Shown here: piece by piece, positions 34,118-43,282 of the stretch
Layout of the letters: the number at the start of each line of letters is the position of its first letter
Position numbering within the stretch: the stretch's first letter is position 1
Made by a program: the position numbers and the translations under genes
Assembly (NCBI RefSeq): GCF_018919175.1
Contig: NZ_JAHLQL010000006.1
Coordinates: 100,143 to 164,142 of the forward strand
Length of the DNA stretch: 64,000 bases
Source: Clostridium simiarum
GTDB taxonomy: Bacteria > Bacillota > Clostridia > Clostridiales > Clostridiaceae
Direction: 5' to 3'
Notes under the pieces: generated by a model
Database searches by the model: none
Seen by the model: the letters and a program-made list of their open reading frames with translations, nothing else
What the model was told of the DNA's origin: nothing

Positions 34118-35743
34118 TTATAATTCTACCTCATTAAAAGTAGAACCACCTTCAAGAACTAATGTATTAGTGTATCCAAAATATTTTAAACGGTTTTGTA
34201 GCATATATGCTCTCTTACCTTTTGCACATACTAAGAGTAATTTTTCATCCTTAGAAAGGTCAGGTAATTCGCCATTAACCTTTGTAAGATCTACAAAAGG
34301 AGCACCATCTATGCTTGGAGTAATAGATGCATCTATTACTGTATATCCTTTAGCTTCATAAGATTTATACTCACTAGGTGTTATAGTATTAAATGCCCCA
34401 CTGATTTTATTTAATAAAATATTTACAGTGTGTGAGAAAGGATGGATTGCAGTTGAAAATGGTGGAGCATATGCTAAGTCCATGTTTTCAACATCTTCTA
34501 AAGTAGCACCCATAACAATTGCAGTTACAGCGATATCTACCATTTTATCTACAGCACCCTTGCCAAGCACTTGCAATCCTAATAATTTTTTAGTGTTCCT
34601 ATCTGCTAACATTTTAACTATGAAAAGTGAGGAGTCAGGATAATAGTGAGCTTTGTCATCTACAACTGTTACAACACTTACCACATCAAAACCAGCCTCT
34701 TTTGCAGCAGTTTCTGTTAAACCTGTTCTACCAACATTAAGTTCAGGTAATTTTGCCACCCCTGTTCCAAGAACACCACGGTAGCTGATTTTATCACCAT
34801 TAATGTTTTTAGCTGCAATACGACCTTCAATATTAGCTGAGGATCCCATTGGAGACCATTGAGGTGCTTTTGTAATTGAATTTGTTATACAAGCACAGTC
34901 ACCAACTGCGTAAATATCCTCATGGTTAGTTTGTAAGAATTCGTTTACCTTAACGGTTCTATTTGGCATTAATTCGATACCAGTATCAGCTAAGAAGGAG
35001 GTATTAGCACGTATACCTACTGAAAGGATAACTGCATCTGCCTTCATAGTACGTTTATCTGTTTTAATTTTTTCAACTTTTCCTTCACCAAGAATAGCCT
35101 CTAGCTTTGTTCCTGTAAATGTCATGATACCATGATCGGCTAAATGATTTTCAGCATATTCTGCAAATTCAGCATCGAAGCCAGGTAATACATGGTCTGC
35201 CATATCGATTACAGAAACTTTAACCCCCTGAACTGCTAAGTTTTCAGCCACTTCAAGCCCAATAAAACCACCGCCAACTACAACAGCCCTCTTAATTTCA
35301 CCAGCTTCAAGGGAAGATCTTAAGGAAATAGCATCATCTGGAGTTCTCATAAAGAATACGCCTTTTAAATCTACACCATCTACTGGAGGTTTAATGGGCT
35401 CCGCACCAGATGCAACAACTAGCTTGTCATATTTATAATTAGAAGTTTCATTTGTTTTTAAATCTAGGGATTCTACAGTTTTTTCTTTAGGATTAACTTT
35501 TGTTACTTCAACTTCTGTTAATACTTCTACACCAGTTAATTTAGAAAAGCTATCTGGAGTATTAACGATTAGTTGATCACGTTCTGGAATTACCTTGCCT
35601 ACATAATATGGTAGACCACATCCAGCATAAGAAATATCTTTGCTTTTTGTTAGTATTTTAACTTCTATACCACGGTTTTCACGTTTTAGCTTTGCAGCTA
35701 CTTTGGTACCAGCAGCTACACCACCGATAATAAGAACTTTCAC
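34118..35743 (-). CDS. CoA-disulfide reductase-like flavoprotein with rhodanese domain
   Basis: A 541-residue FAD/NAD(P)H protein of the CoA-disulfide reductase/persulfide reductase (Npsr) type. The FAD motif GGVAAGTKVAAKL is at residue 7, the active-site cysteine 42 lies in AGCGLPYYVG, the NAD motif is GGGFIGLEVAENL near 157, and the second FAD motif is YAVGDCACI near 277. Residues about 455-541 form a rhodanese domain with active loop CAKGKRAYM. It probably reduces CoA- or persulfide-type sulfur species. GTG start behind GGGGTGTG. It is in tandem with the sulfite reductase and divergent from the LysR regulator. Confidence 0.88.
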   Translation of the reverse strand: MKVLIIGGVAAGTKVAAKLKRENRGIEVKILTKSKDISYAGCGLPYYVGKVIPERDQLIVNTPDSFSKLTGVEVLTEVEVTKVNPKEKTVESLDLKTNETSNYKYDKLVVASGAEPIKPPVDGVDLKGVFFMRTPDDAISLRSSLEAGEIKRAVVVGGGFIGLEVAENLAVQGVKVSVIDMADHVLPGFDAEFAEYAENHLADHGIMTFTGTKLEAILGEGKVEKIKTDKRTMKADAVILSVGIRANTSFLADTGIELMPNRTVKVNEFLQTNHEDIYAVGDCACITNSITKAPQWSPMGSSANIEGRIAAKNINGDKISYRGVLGTGVAKLPELNVGRTGLTETAAKEAGFDVVSVVTVVDDKAHYYPDSSLFIVKMLADRNTKKLLGLQVLGKGAVDKMVDIAVTAIVMGATLEDVENMDLAYAPPFSTAIHPFSHTVNILLNKISGAFNTITPSEYKSYEAKGYTVIDASITPSIDGAPFVDLTKVNGELPDLSKDEKLLLVCAKGKRAYMLQNRLKYFGYTNTLVLEGGSTFNEVEL

Positions 35744-35814
35744 CTATTCACACCCCTTGTCTTTTTTTTAACACTTTCCTTACACCACTAATATATCACT
35801 TGTTTAGTTATTAA

Positions 35815-35856
35815 TAAAGTGATAATATCTTATCATAATCATAGGTAAAACCTATG
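35815..35856. promoter_or_regulatory. Palindromes in divergent LysR-flavoprotein region
   Basis: Two inverted repeats lie in the 165-base gap between divergent genes: GTGATAATATCTTATCA and CATAGGT-aaa-ACCTATG (35840-35856). LysR-type regulators bind dyads next to their own promoter, so these are the natural candidate operators. Confidence 0.45.
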
Positions 35857-35908
35857 GATAATTTAAAAGTGAATTTAATGCTACAGCTTAAATAAAGGGG
35901 GGGAAACT

Positions 35909-36832
35909 ATGACAATAAGACATTTGAGGATATTTATTGAGGTAGCAGATAGTGGGAAGATGAGTATAGCAGCATCCAAGTTTTTTATATCTCAACCCAC
36001 AGTAAGTCAAACCATTAAAGAGTTAGAAGAACATTATGGGGTTCTTTTATTTGAACGTCTTTCAAAAAAACTTTACATAACAGAAGAGGGTAGGCAGTTA
36101 CTTTCTTATGCAAGGCAAGTAGTAAGTCAATTCGATAATTTGGAAGAAAAGATGCTTGAGACAAATCACAGAGAGAAGATTAGAATTGGGGCAACAATTA
36201 CAGTAGGGAACTGTATTCTTGCTGATATCATAAATAGCTTTAAAGAAAGTAATCCAGAGGTTGAAGTCTGTGCTTATGTGAGTAATACAAAGATTATACA
36301 AGAAAAACTATTAAAGTCTGAGCTTGACATTGCTATTGTAGAAGGAAAAATTAAAAGTCCAGATTTAATCTGCCTTCCAGCGGTGGATGATTATCTTGTT
36401 CTTGCCTGTAGTAAGAACCATCCCTTTGCTAAGAAGAAAAAGATTAAATTAACAGAGCTTTCTAATGTGAGTTTTGCTATGCGTGAGCAAGGAAGTGGGA
36501 CAAGAGAGCTATTTGAAAATTATATATCAGATCATGGGGTGGACATCAAAACTGTATGGGAAGGTAATTGTCCTGGAGCTATTAAGAATGCAGTGATGCA
36601 AAATCAATATTTAGCGGTTATTTCTGTTCGCTTAGTGGAAGAGGAAATTAAAAATGGTGAAATCTATGTAATTCAAAACTCAGAATGCGAATGGGACAGG
36701 CATTTCAGTATGGTATATCATAAAAATAAATTTATAAGTGAAGCAATGAAAAATCTAATGGGAGTTGTGAAAAATTATAAAGATACAGATGTTCTCCAAG
36801 GAATTTCTACAGGGAAGCTTATAAAGGGCTGA
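35909..36832 (+). CDS. LysR-family transcriptional regulator
   Basis: A 307-residue LysR-type regulator. The N-terminal winged helix-turn-helix is clear (MTIRHLRIFIEVADSGKMS, then FISQPTVSQTIKELEEHYG), followed by an effector domain of two Rossmann-like lobes (RIGATITVGNCILADII near 91; MREQGSGTRELFENYI near 191, the loop seen in CysL/CbbR-type members that bind oxyanions). It is divergent from the sulfur genes and upstream of the heme/siroheme genes, so it probably regulates one or both, with a sulfur compound as effector. GGGGGGG precedes the ATG. Confidence 0.9.
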   Translation: MTIRHLRIFIEVADSGKMSIAASKFFISQPTVSQTIKELEEHYGVLLFERLSKKLYITEEGRQLLSYARQVVSQFDNLEEKMLETNHREKIRIGATITVGNCILADIINSFKESNPEVEVCAYVSNTKIIQEKLLKSELDIAIVEGKIKSPDLICLPAVDDYLVLACSKNHPFAKKKKIKLTELSNVSFAMREQGSGTRELFENYISDHGVDIKTVWEGNCPGAIKNAVMQNQYLAVISVRLVEEEIKNGEIYVIQNSECEWDRHFSMVYHKNKFISEAMKNLMGVVKNYKDTDVLQGISTGKLIKG

Positions 36833-36870
36833 CATAGGTAAATTTAATGAAAGTCTTTATAGATTTGTAT

Positions 36871-36899
36871 TTGTCAACAATATAGCATTATGATAAAAT
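36871..36899 (+). promoter_or_regulatory. SigA-type promoter of the hemA operon
   Basis: TTGTCA and TAAAAT are separated by 17 bases and lie about 46 bases before the hemA start. This is close to the vegetative consensus in both boxes and spacing. Confidence 0.65.
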
Positions 36900-36944
36900 T
36901 TTAAAGGCTGTAATATACTACGGATGAAAGAGGAGATGGAGGAA

Positions 36945-38162
36945 ATGGATATTTCCATGGTTGGCATAGATTATAGTAAAGCAACAATAGAATATAGAGA
37001 AAAGTTTGCCCTGACTACATGCCATGGAGCAGAATTGGCAAAGAAGATAATTGAAGATTACAATGCAAAAGGCTGCATTATTTTATCTACCTGTAATCGT
37101 ACGGAGCTTTGGTTTAGTGGACTAAAGGGATCTCCTATGGAAGTGTTTTTAAAGGAAAAGGGAATGGAACCTGGAGAGTATAATAAGTTTTTCACAGAAA
37201 GATTTGGAGAAGAGGCTACTGATTATCTACTGGAATTAAGCTGTGGTATGCACTCTCAAATTTTTGGGGAAGACCAGATTTTAACCCAAGTAAAAACAGC
37301 CCTTGAAAATGGAAGAGAAAATAGACATGTAGATTCTGTGCTTGAAACTTTATTTCGTATGAGCATTACAGCAGCAAAAAAGGTTAAAACTGAGGTAAAG
37401 TTAACAGCTAAAAATATGTCAGTGCCAGAAGGAGCTGTAACCTTATTAGAAAAGAGTATGGGCTCTTTAGAAGGTAAGAAATGTATGGTAGTTGGCAACG
37501 GTGAGATGGGTAGATTAATGGCAGAAATTTTAGTTAATAGGGGATGTGAGGTTTCTATGACCTTAAGGCAATATAAAAGACAAGATGCCATTATTCCAAA
37601 GGGTTGTGAAGTTATATTATATGAAAAAAGATATGATAATGTGGCAGATAAGGATTTAATATTTAGTGCAACTTTAAGTCCTCATTTTACTATAAGAAAA
37701 GAAGAATTAGAAGGTAAATTACTTCATAAAGAGTATATTTTTGTAGACTTAGCTGTGCCAAGAGATATAGATCCAACCATTAGTGAACTAGAAAATGTTG
37801 TAGTTTATGATATGGATCAATTGGGTGTTGATGGAAACTTTAATACAGAAAAAATTAATATGGCTAAGGTAATTTTAAATAAATATAAAGAGGAATTTGT
37901 GGATTGGTATTATTTTAGAGAGTGGATACCAAGGGTTCAAGATATTAGTGAAATAACTGGTGAGTTAACAGATGCCAAATTAACAAAGGCTTATAGATCC
38001 ATTGATATAACAAAAGAAGAACAAATGAAGCTACAGAAAAATATTCAAACAGCTACAAAAAAAGCAGTATCAAAATTAATATTGGATTTAAGAGAACATT
38101 TAGAAAAAGAAAAATGGTGTGAATGTATTACAGCATTAGAAGCAGCAGCTAGAAGAATGTAA
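36945..38162 (+). CDS. hemA: Glutamyl-tRNA reductase
   Basis: The first committed enzyme of the C5 tetrapyrrole pathway, reducing glutamyl-tRNA to glutamate-1-semialdehyde. About 405 residues from the ATG at 36945; ATGs at 36924, 36936 and 36957 are alternatives, and AGGAG lies nine bases before the chosen one. The catalytic cysteine 50 sits in LSTCNRTELW, the motif CGMHSQIFGEDQILTQVK follows, and the NADPH-binding region is VVGNGEMGRLMAEIL. The C-terminal dimer helix is present. The gene leads a compact unit with hemC and cobA-hemD. Confidence 0.92.
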   Translation: MDISMVGIDYSKATIEYREKFALTTCHGAELAKKIIEDYNAKGCIILSTCNRTELWFSGLKGSPMEVFLKEKGMEPGEYNKFFTERFGEEATDYLLELSCGMHSQIFGEDQILTQVKTALENGRENRHVDSVLETLFRMSITAAKKVKTEVKLTAKNMSVPEGAVTLLEKSMGSLEGKKCMVVGNGEMGRLMAEILVNRGCEVSMTLRQYKRQDAIIPKGCEVILYEKRYDNVADKDLIFSATLSPHFTIRKEELEGKLLHKEYIFVDLAVPRDIDPTISELENVVVYDMDQLGVDGNFNTEKINMAKVILNKYKEEFVDWYYFREWIPRVQDISEITGELTDAKLTKAYRSIDITKEEQMKLQKNIQTATKKAVSKLILDLREHLEKEKWCECITALEAAARRM

Positions 38163-38217
38163 TTAGCGCTGCTAATAATGAATAAAAATAAATAGTTATT
38201 AAAATAGGAGAGAGCTT

Positions 38218-39105
38218 ATGCTTAAGAAAAAAATTGTTGTAGGAAGTAGAGATAGCAAGCTTGCAGTAATGCAAACAGAGCTTGTAATGAAGGAAATAAA
38301 AAAAGCAAATCCAGAAATTGAGTTAGAACTAGTAACATTAAAAACCACTGGGGATTTAATACTTGATAAAACTTTAGATAAAATTGGTGGTAAGGGATTG
38401 TTTGTGAAGGAATTAGACCAAGCTTTAATTGATGGAAGAATTGATATTGCGGTTCATAGCTTGAAGGATATGCCTATGGAAGAAAATGAAGATCTTCCCA
38501 TTGTGGCTCTTCCAAAACGTGGAGACCCAAGAGATGCTCTGATTTTACCAAATAATAATTTAAATCAACACTTTTTAAGTAATGTAGGATCTTCTAGTTA
38601 CAGAAGACAATTGCAATTAAAAGATTTGTATGAAAACATTAATACTAGCAGTGTAAGAGGAAATATTATTACTCGTTTAGCAAAATTAGATAGAGGAGAA
38701 TATTCTGCTTTAATTCTGGCAGCTGCTGGTCTTTTGCGTGTTGGATTAGAAGATAGAATAAGCAAATATTTCTCTGTGGAAGAGATAATTCCATCAGCAG
38801 GTCAAGGGGTTCTTTCTGTACAAGCAAGGAGAGATCTAGACTGTAGCTTTTTAAAAACTATAAATGATGAAGTTACAACCTATGCAGCAACGGCAGAACG
38901 TAGCTTTGTAAGAACTCTTAATGGAGGATGCTCATCACCTATTGCAGCTTATGCTACCGTAAGTGGCAATGAATTAAAGCTTATGGGATTATATTTTGAT
39001 GAAGAAACAAAGGAGCATGCTGTTGATTCTATTATTGGTGATGTAAAAAAAGCAGAGAGCTTAGGATATGAATTAGCTTTAAGAATGAAAGGAAATTTAG
39101 AATGA
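38218..39105 (+). CDS. hemC: Porphobilinogen deaminase (hydroxymethylbilane synthase)
   Basis: A 295-residue enzyme that polymerises four porphobilinogens. Family signatures: VVGSRDSKLAVMQTELV at residue 6, TTGDLILDKTLDKIGGKGLF near 42, HSLKDMPM near 81, and the cofactor-attachment cysteine in LNGGCSSPIAAYA near 239. AGGAGAG precedes the ATG. The stop overlaps the next start by four bases (ATGA type), implying translational coupling. The preceding step's gene (hemB) is not in this cluster, so it must be elsewhere in the genome. Confidence 0.94.
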   Translation: MLKKKIVVGSRDSKLAVMQTELVMKEIKKANPEIELELVTLKTTGDLILDKTLDKIGGKGLFVKELDQALIDGRIDIAVHSLKDMPMEENEDLPIVALPKRGDPRDALILPNNNLNQHFLSNVGSSSYRRQLQLKDLYENINTSSVRGNIITRLAKLDRGEYSALILAAAGLLRVGLEDRISKYFSVEEIIPSAGQGVLSVQARRDLDCSFLKTINDEVTTYAATAERSFVRTLNGGCSSPIAAYATVSGNELKLMGLYFDEETKEHAVDSIIGDVKKAESLGYELALRMKGNLE

Positions 39106-40592
39106 TGAATAAAGGAAAGGTTTGGTTAGTAGGAGCAGGACCTTCAGACCCAGGATTATTTACTTTAAAAGGAAAGTCAGTGTTAGAAGGAGCAGATGTA
39201 GTTGTATATGACCAACTAGTTGGACAGGGAATACTGAGCATGATCCCTAAAGAGGCTAAGAAAATCGATGTTGGTAAAAAAGCAGGCAATCATAAAGTGG
39301 ACCAAGAAGACATTAATAAAATTTTATTAGAAGAGGCTTTAAAAGGAAACAAAGTTGTTCGCTTAAAAGGGGGAGATCCATTTCTCTTTGGGCGAGGGGG
39401 AGAAGAGCTAGAGTTACTATGTGAGGCAAAGATTCCCTTTGAAATAGTTCCAGGAATTACTTCTGCTATTTCTGTACCAGCCTATGCAGGTATACCTGTG
39501 ACTCATAGAGACTTTTCACCATCTCTTCATATAATTACAGCACATAGAAAAAGAGGAAATTATGAACCTATTGATTATGATAAATTAGTTGCCTTAGGAG
39601 AAGTTACCTTAGTGTTTTTAATGGGAGTTAGTTCCCTTGAGACTATATCTAATGGGCTAATCAAAGCAGGAATGAATAAAGATACCCCAGCAGCTATTTT
39701 GGAAAAAGGAACAACTTCAAGTCAGAGAAGGGTGGTTGCAACCATAGAAACTCTTCCTTTGGAAGCTACTAAGGCAAGTATAGGAACACCAGGCATTATT
39801 GTAGTTGGCAGAGTTTGTTCCCTTGCAGAAAAATTTCATTGGGCAGAGGACAGAGTACTTGGTGGAGCAAGGATTATTGTAGCAAAAGAAAAGGAAAGAG
39901 CATCAAAATTAATAGAAGAATTACATACCTTAGGAGCAGAAGTAGTAGAGCTACCCTTTGTTGAAACTCTAGCTATTGAAGATAATAAAAACCTTCATGA
40001 TAAACTACATAACTATAAGTGGATTGTGTTTACAAGTAAAACCTCTGTTGAAATTTTCTTTGATTATTTAAAAGAGCATAGAATTGATATTAGAACGTTG
40101 ATGGATGTATCCTTTTTAGCTCTAGGTTCTGCTACTAAAGAATCACTAGAAGATCGAGGCTTATTAGTTGATTATATGGCAGAAGAATATAAGGGTGAGA
40201 ATTTAGGAAAAGCACTGACACATCTTGCAGGTAAAGATGAAAACATCCTTGTGTTTACTAAATCAGATAGGGAAGAACCTTCTGTGAAAGCATTGAAGGA
40301 AGAAAATCTTTCTTGTGATGTTATACCCCTTTATACTACAGTTTATGAGGAAAATGATTTTCTTAAATTAGAGCAGGAGGACATTGCACTATTTACAAGC
40401 CCATCTAGGGTTAAGGGTTTTGTAAATACAATAAAAGATATGAGTTGTAAAAATATAAAAGCAGTTTGTATGGATGAGGAAACAGCAAAAGAAGCAAGAA
40501 AACATGAAATGGATGTAGTGCTTTCAGATGCAGCATCTATTGAGAGTTTAATAGATAAAACTGTGGAAGTTTATAATAGTATTAAAGAATAA
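39102..40592 (+). CDS. cobA-hemD: Uroporphyrinogen-III methyltransferase/synthase fusion
   Basis: A 496-residue two-domain enzyme. Residues 1-245 are the SUMT methyltransferase that makes precorrin-2 (VWLVGAGPSDPGLFTLKG near 6, VVRLKGGDPFLFGRGGEE near 86, PGITSAISVPAYAGIPVTHR near 117). Residues about 250-496 are uroporphyrinogen-III synthase, with weak conservation as usual (KWIVFTSKTSVEIFF near 306; ALFTSPSRVKGF near 428). The fusion is typical of clostridia. Its product feeds siroheme and cobalamin. No separate precorrin-2 dehydrogenase/ferrochelatase lies nearby, although the neighbouring sulfite reductase would need siroheme. Confidence 0.93.
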   Translation: MMNKGKVWLVGAGPSDPGLFTLKGKSVLEGADVVVYDQLVGQGILSMIPKEAKKIDVGKKAGNHKVDQEDINKILLEEALKGNKVVRLKGGDPFLFGRGGEELELLCEAKIPFEIVPGITSAISVPAYAGIPVTHRDFSPSLHIITAHRKRGNYEPIDYDKLVALGEVTLVFLMGVSSLETISNGLIKAGMNKDTPAAILEKGTTSSQRRVVATIETLPLEATKASIGTPGIIVVGRVCSLAEKFHWAEDRVLGGARIIVAKEKERASKLIEELHTLGAEVVELPFVETLAIEDNKNLHDKLHNYKWIVFTSKTSVEIFFDYLKEHRIDIRTLMDVSFLALGSATKESLEDRGLLVDYMAEEYKGENLGKALTHLAGKDENILVFTKSDREEPSVKALKEENLSCDVIPLYTTVYEENDFLKLEQEDIALFTSPSRVKGFVNTIKDMSCKNIKAVCMDEETAKEARKHEMDVVLSDAASIESLIDKTVEVYNSIKE

Positions 40593-40599
40593 AGAGATT

Positions 40600-40935
40600 T
40601 AAAGATTCAGAGGGAGTTTGCTTTTAAGAAATACATAAGAGCCAAATCATGAAGAATAAGGGAAAAAGTGTACAAGAGCCAATTGTAATACATAAATACA
40701 TAAGAGCAAAATCATGTACTTAAAGAGATTTAAAGAAGGATAAGGGGATTTAGAGATTCAGATGGAGTTTGCTTTTGAGAAATACATAAATACATAAGAG
40801 CCAAATCATGTACTTAAAGAGATTAATAACAGTAACATCTAGTAGATACATAAGTACATTTGAGCCATCATTTATGCATGGATTAAATGAAATACACACT
40901 TATATTTAATAGATACATAAGTACATTTGAGTCTT
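40600..40935. repeat. Irregular direct repeats, non-coding
   Basis: Blocks such as GATACATAAGTACATTTGAG (two copies, near 40844 and 40909), AAATACATAAGAGC and CATGTACTTAAAGAGATT (two copies each), and GAGTTTGCTTTT-AGAAATAC (two copies) recur in mixed order. No frame is open through it. The pattern suggests repeated local duplications downstream of the cobA-hemD gene. Confidence 0.7.
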
Positions 40936-40948
40936 AGAAATGCTTATT

Positions 40949-41026
40949 CTATGGATAGAAATTTAACTTTAATGTGCTAAATTATTCCGCACTACACAAG
41001 GGGAATAATTTAGCACTTATCCATAG
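40949..41026. terminator. Nested inverted repeat, possible terminator
   Basis: The inner 15-base arms (GTGCTAAATTATTCC and GGAATAATTTAGCAC) are enclosed by outer 9-base arms (CTATGGATA and TATCCATAG). The inner stem lies between the convergent hem operon and the small membrane gene at 41141, so it may end both transcripts. Confidence 0.5.
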
Positions 41027-41140
41027 ATAATAAAGAAACAAACTAGCACTTGTTTATAAAGAACAAAGAAATAATTTATTACTTATCTATAGGCAATAAA
41101 GGAACAACCTATGTTGAAAATGGTTATATAAAAATATAGT

Positions 41141-41452
41141 CTAGTTTATTTTTATTAATGATATTTTATGTGTAACACTTATACCTATACCTAATAAAAT
41201 TCCACTTAATGCAAAGTATATAGTTGAAGGAATATCAATAACATATATACCAAGTATGCCTATAATTAACATACTTATCATAAAACAGCAAATACAAAGT
41301 AATTCTTTTTGATCTTGTTTTACTGGAAGTTTTGCACTTATCTTATTTGTTAGCCCATATCTTTTATCCATTTTAAGATAAATAATTTGGCTTAATGTTA
41401 AGGTTAAAAGCATTGGAAATATAGGTAATATCTTGTTTAATAAATCTTGCAT
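41141..41452 (-). CDS. Small membrane protein of unknown function
   Basis: A 103-residue protein with three hydrophobic spans (near residues 8-26, 51-70 and 76-95) and a basic loop (KMDKRYGLTNKISAKLPVKQ) between the first two. I recognise no family. AGGAGG lies upstream of the ATG. It lies on the same strand downstream of the dnaB/dnaD pair but is separated from the next gene by 58 bases, so it may be in the same transcript. Confidence 0.55.
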   Translation of the reverse strand: MQDLLNKILPIFPMLLTLTLSQIIYLKMDKRYGLTNKISAKLPVKQDQKELLCICCFMISMLIIGILGIYVIDIPSTIYFALSGILLGIGISVTHKISLIKIN

Positions 41453-41510
41453 AGTCTTCTTTAAACCTCCTATTTATAAAATTTAGTTTAATTTTACAAT
41501 AATTATAACA

Positions 41511-41912
41511 TCAACCTTCTTTAATTTCCATTGATGTATTATTACAGAGCAGATTATCTATAAATATTCCCATGGCTTGAAGGGCTTTAATATCTATAAA
41601 AGCAGCACGTACAACTTGACTTTCCTTAGAGCTTGTCTCTTTTTTAAACCAAGCGGGAGCATTGTAGCATAGACAATAGGGCTTACTTTTTAATGTAAAT
41701 TTAAAAGCCTTTATATCTAAATTTGGGTAATTTATATGATGGACTCTAGAGTAATCTAATATCTTATCATAGCACTTATTATAATTTATTCTAAGGACAT
41801 AGGTTCCATCTTCATTGATGTAAGTGTCATAATGAACCTTCCAAATCAATATTTCTAGAAAGGCCATAAGGTTCATAATCTGAAAGATCTTTTCAAAGCC
41901 TTTGTCTTTCAT
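41511..41912 (-). CDS. Hypothetical protein downstream of dnaB-like gene
   Basis: A 133-residue soluble protein with no recognised family. It is mixed alpha/beta, with a central stretch DGTYVLRINYNKCYDKILDYS and a cysteine-containing segment KPYCLCYNAPAWFKKE. AAGGAG sits before the ATG. Its position 62 bases downstream of a DnaB-type helicase on the same strand suggests a shared transcript and perhaps a role with the replication genes, but this is inference. Confidence 0.55.
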   Translation of the reverse strand: MKDKGFEKIFQIMNLMAFLEILIWKVHYDTYINEDGTYVLRINYNKCYDKILDYSRVHHINYPNLDIKAFKFTLKSKPYCLCYNAPAWFKKETSSKESQVVRAAFIDIKALQAMGIFIDNLLCNNTSMEIKEG

Positions 41913-41974
41913 GGTAAATTTTCTCCTTTCCTTATGTTTATTTATAGAAAATCTTTAAAAATTCCTTAAAGATT

Positions 41975-43279
41975 TTAATAAGTCTTTACTAAAGGCCCTA
42001 CGCTTTGATATTCACCGCTCCATCTCATTTTCACGGTGCCTACAGTACCGTTTCTATGCTTTCCAACTATAAATTCTATTAAATTTTTATCCTTGGTATC
42101 TGAATCATAATATTCATCTCTGTATAAGAAAATCACAAGATCTGCATCCTGTTCTATGGAGCCTGACTCTCTAAGGTCTGACAGCATAGGTCTATGATTT
42201 GATCTAGCTTCAGGAGCACGAGAGAGCTGTGATAATACAACTATGGTTATATCAAGCTCCTTTGCTAGAAGTTTTAACTTTCTAGATATAAAGGATATAT
42301 CTAAGTTTCTGTTTTCTTTAGATTTACCTATTTCTATAAGCTGAAGATAATCTATAAATACTACATCTAGACCCTTTTGAAATTTTAATCTCTTACATTC
42401 AGCAGTTATGCCTATTAGGGTATAGATATTATTAAACATATGAAAATTTGATTTAGAAATCTTATCACAGGACCTAAGTATTCTACTCCACTCATCATCC
42501 TTTAACTTGCCAGTTTTTAAAGTCTTCATGGATATGGTGGCTGTATTTGATAAAATCCTTTCAATAGTAGGTATTTCGCCCATTTCTAAGTGGAAAAATG
42601 CTACATTAAGGTTGCTTTTAACAGCCATATTAATAGCCATGGTAAGGCTTACTAAGGATTTACCCATAGAAGGCCTGGCAGCTAATATATTTAAGTTATG
42701 TCTTTCAAAACCTCCTATAAAATTATCCAAAGAACTAAGACCAGTTTTTAAAAGCATACCTTGGTCTTCCCCTTTAAGTCTTTTTTCTAGAAGAGATAAA
42801 TAGTTTTGCAGTATAGTGTCCATAGTGTCAGTGTTTTTTTTATTTGAGTTAAAACCCATAAAACAGTCTTGAAGAGAATTTAAGGTATCTATATACTTTC
42901 CATCACCTTTTTCTAGGTTTTGTAGAGCTTTTTTAAGTTCCACTATAAGCTTTCTATTATTAGACTTTTCTTTTACTATGTCTGCATAGGGTTTTATAAG
43001 CAAGGAGCTTGTACCACTAGCTATAAGCTGAGACATATAAGTTACACCACCTATTTCCTCAGAACGTGAACCTAAGTTTTCAAATAAGGTTATAGCAGTT
43101 ATATTCTCGTTCTTGCTATAAAGATCTAGCATGGCTTTATATATGATTTTATGGCTTACCATATAAAAATCATCATATTCTAAAAAATCTACTATATTAG
43201 CTAAAGATTTATTATCTAAAAGTATGGAAGATAGTACCTCAACCTCAGCTTCTTTATTAAAGATTTTTTCCATGTTCAT
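41975..43279 (-). CDS. Replicative DNA helicase, DnaB type
   Basis: A 434-residue hexameric helicase. The N-terminal DnaB domain (FNKEAEVEVLSSILLDN at residue 6, then YDDFYMVSHKIIYKAMLDLY) is followed by the RecA-like ATPase with Walker A AARPSMGKSLVS near residue 200, Walker B VVFIDYLQLIE near 304, and the conserved ESGSIEQDADLVIFLYRDEY near 373. It is shorter and more diverged than a chromosomal DnaB usually is, and it pairs with a DnaD-like gene, which suggests a phage- or plasmid-type replication module. Three bases separate it from the upstream gene. Confidence 0.88.
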   Translation of the reverse strand: MNMEKIFNKEAEVEVLSSILLDNKSLANIVDFLEYDDFYMVSHKIIYKAMLDLYSKNENITAITLFENLGSRSEEIGGVTYMSQLIASGTSSLLIKPYADIVKEKSNNRKLIVELKKALQNLEKGDGKYIDTLNSLQDCFMGFNSNKKNTDTMDTILQNYLSLLEKRLKGEDQGMLLKTGLSSLDNFIGGFERHNLNILAARPSMGKSLVSLTMAINMAVKSNLNVAFFHLEMGEIPTIERILSNTATISMKTLKTGKLKDDEWSRILRSCDKISKSNFHMFNNIYTLIGITAECKRLKFQKGLDVVFIDYLQLIEIGKSKENRNLDISFISRKLKLLAKELDITIVVLSQLSRAPEARSNHRPMLSDLRESGSIEQDADLVIFLYRDEYYDSDTKDKNLIEFIVGKHRNGTVGTVKMRWSGEYQSVGPLVKTY

Positions 43280-43282
43280 AGC

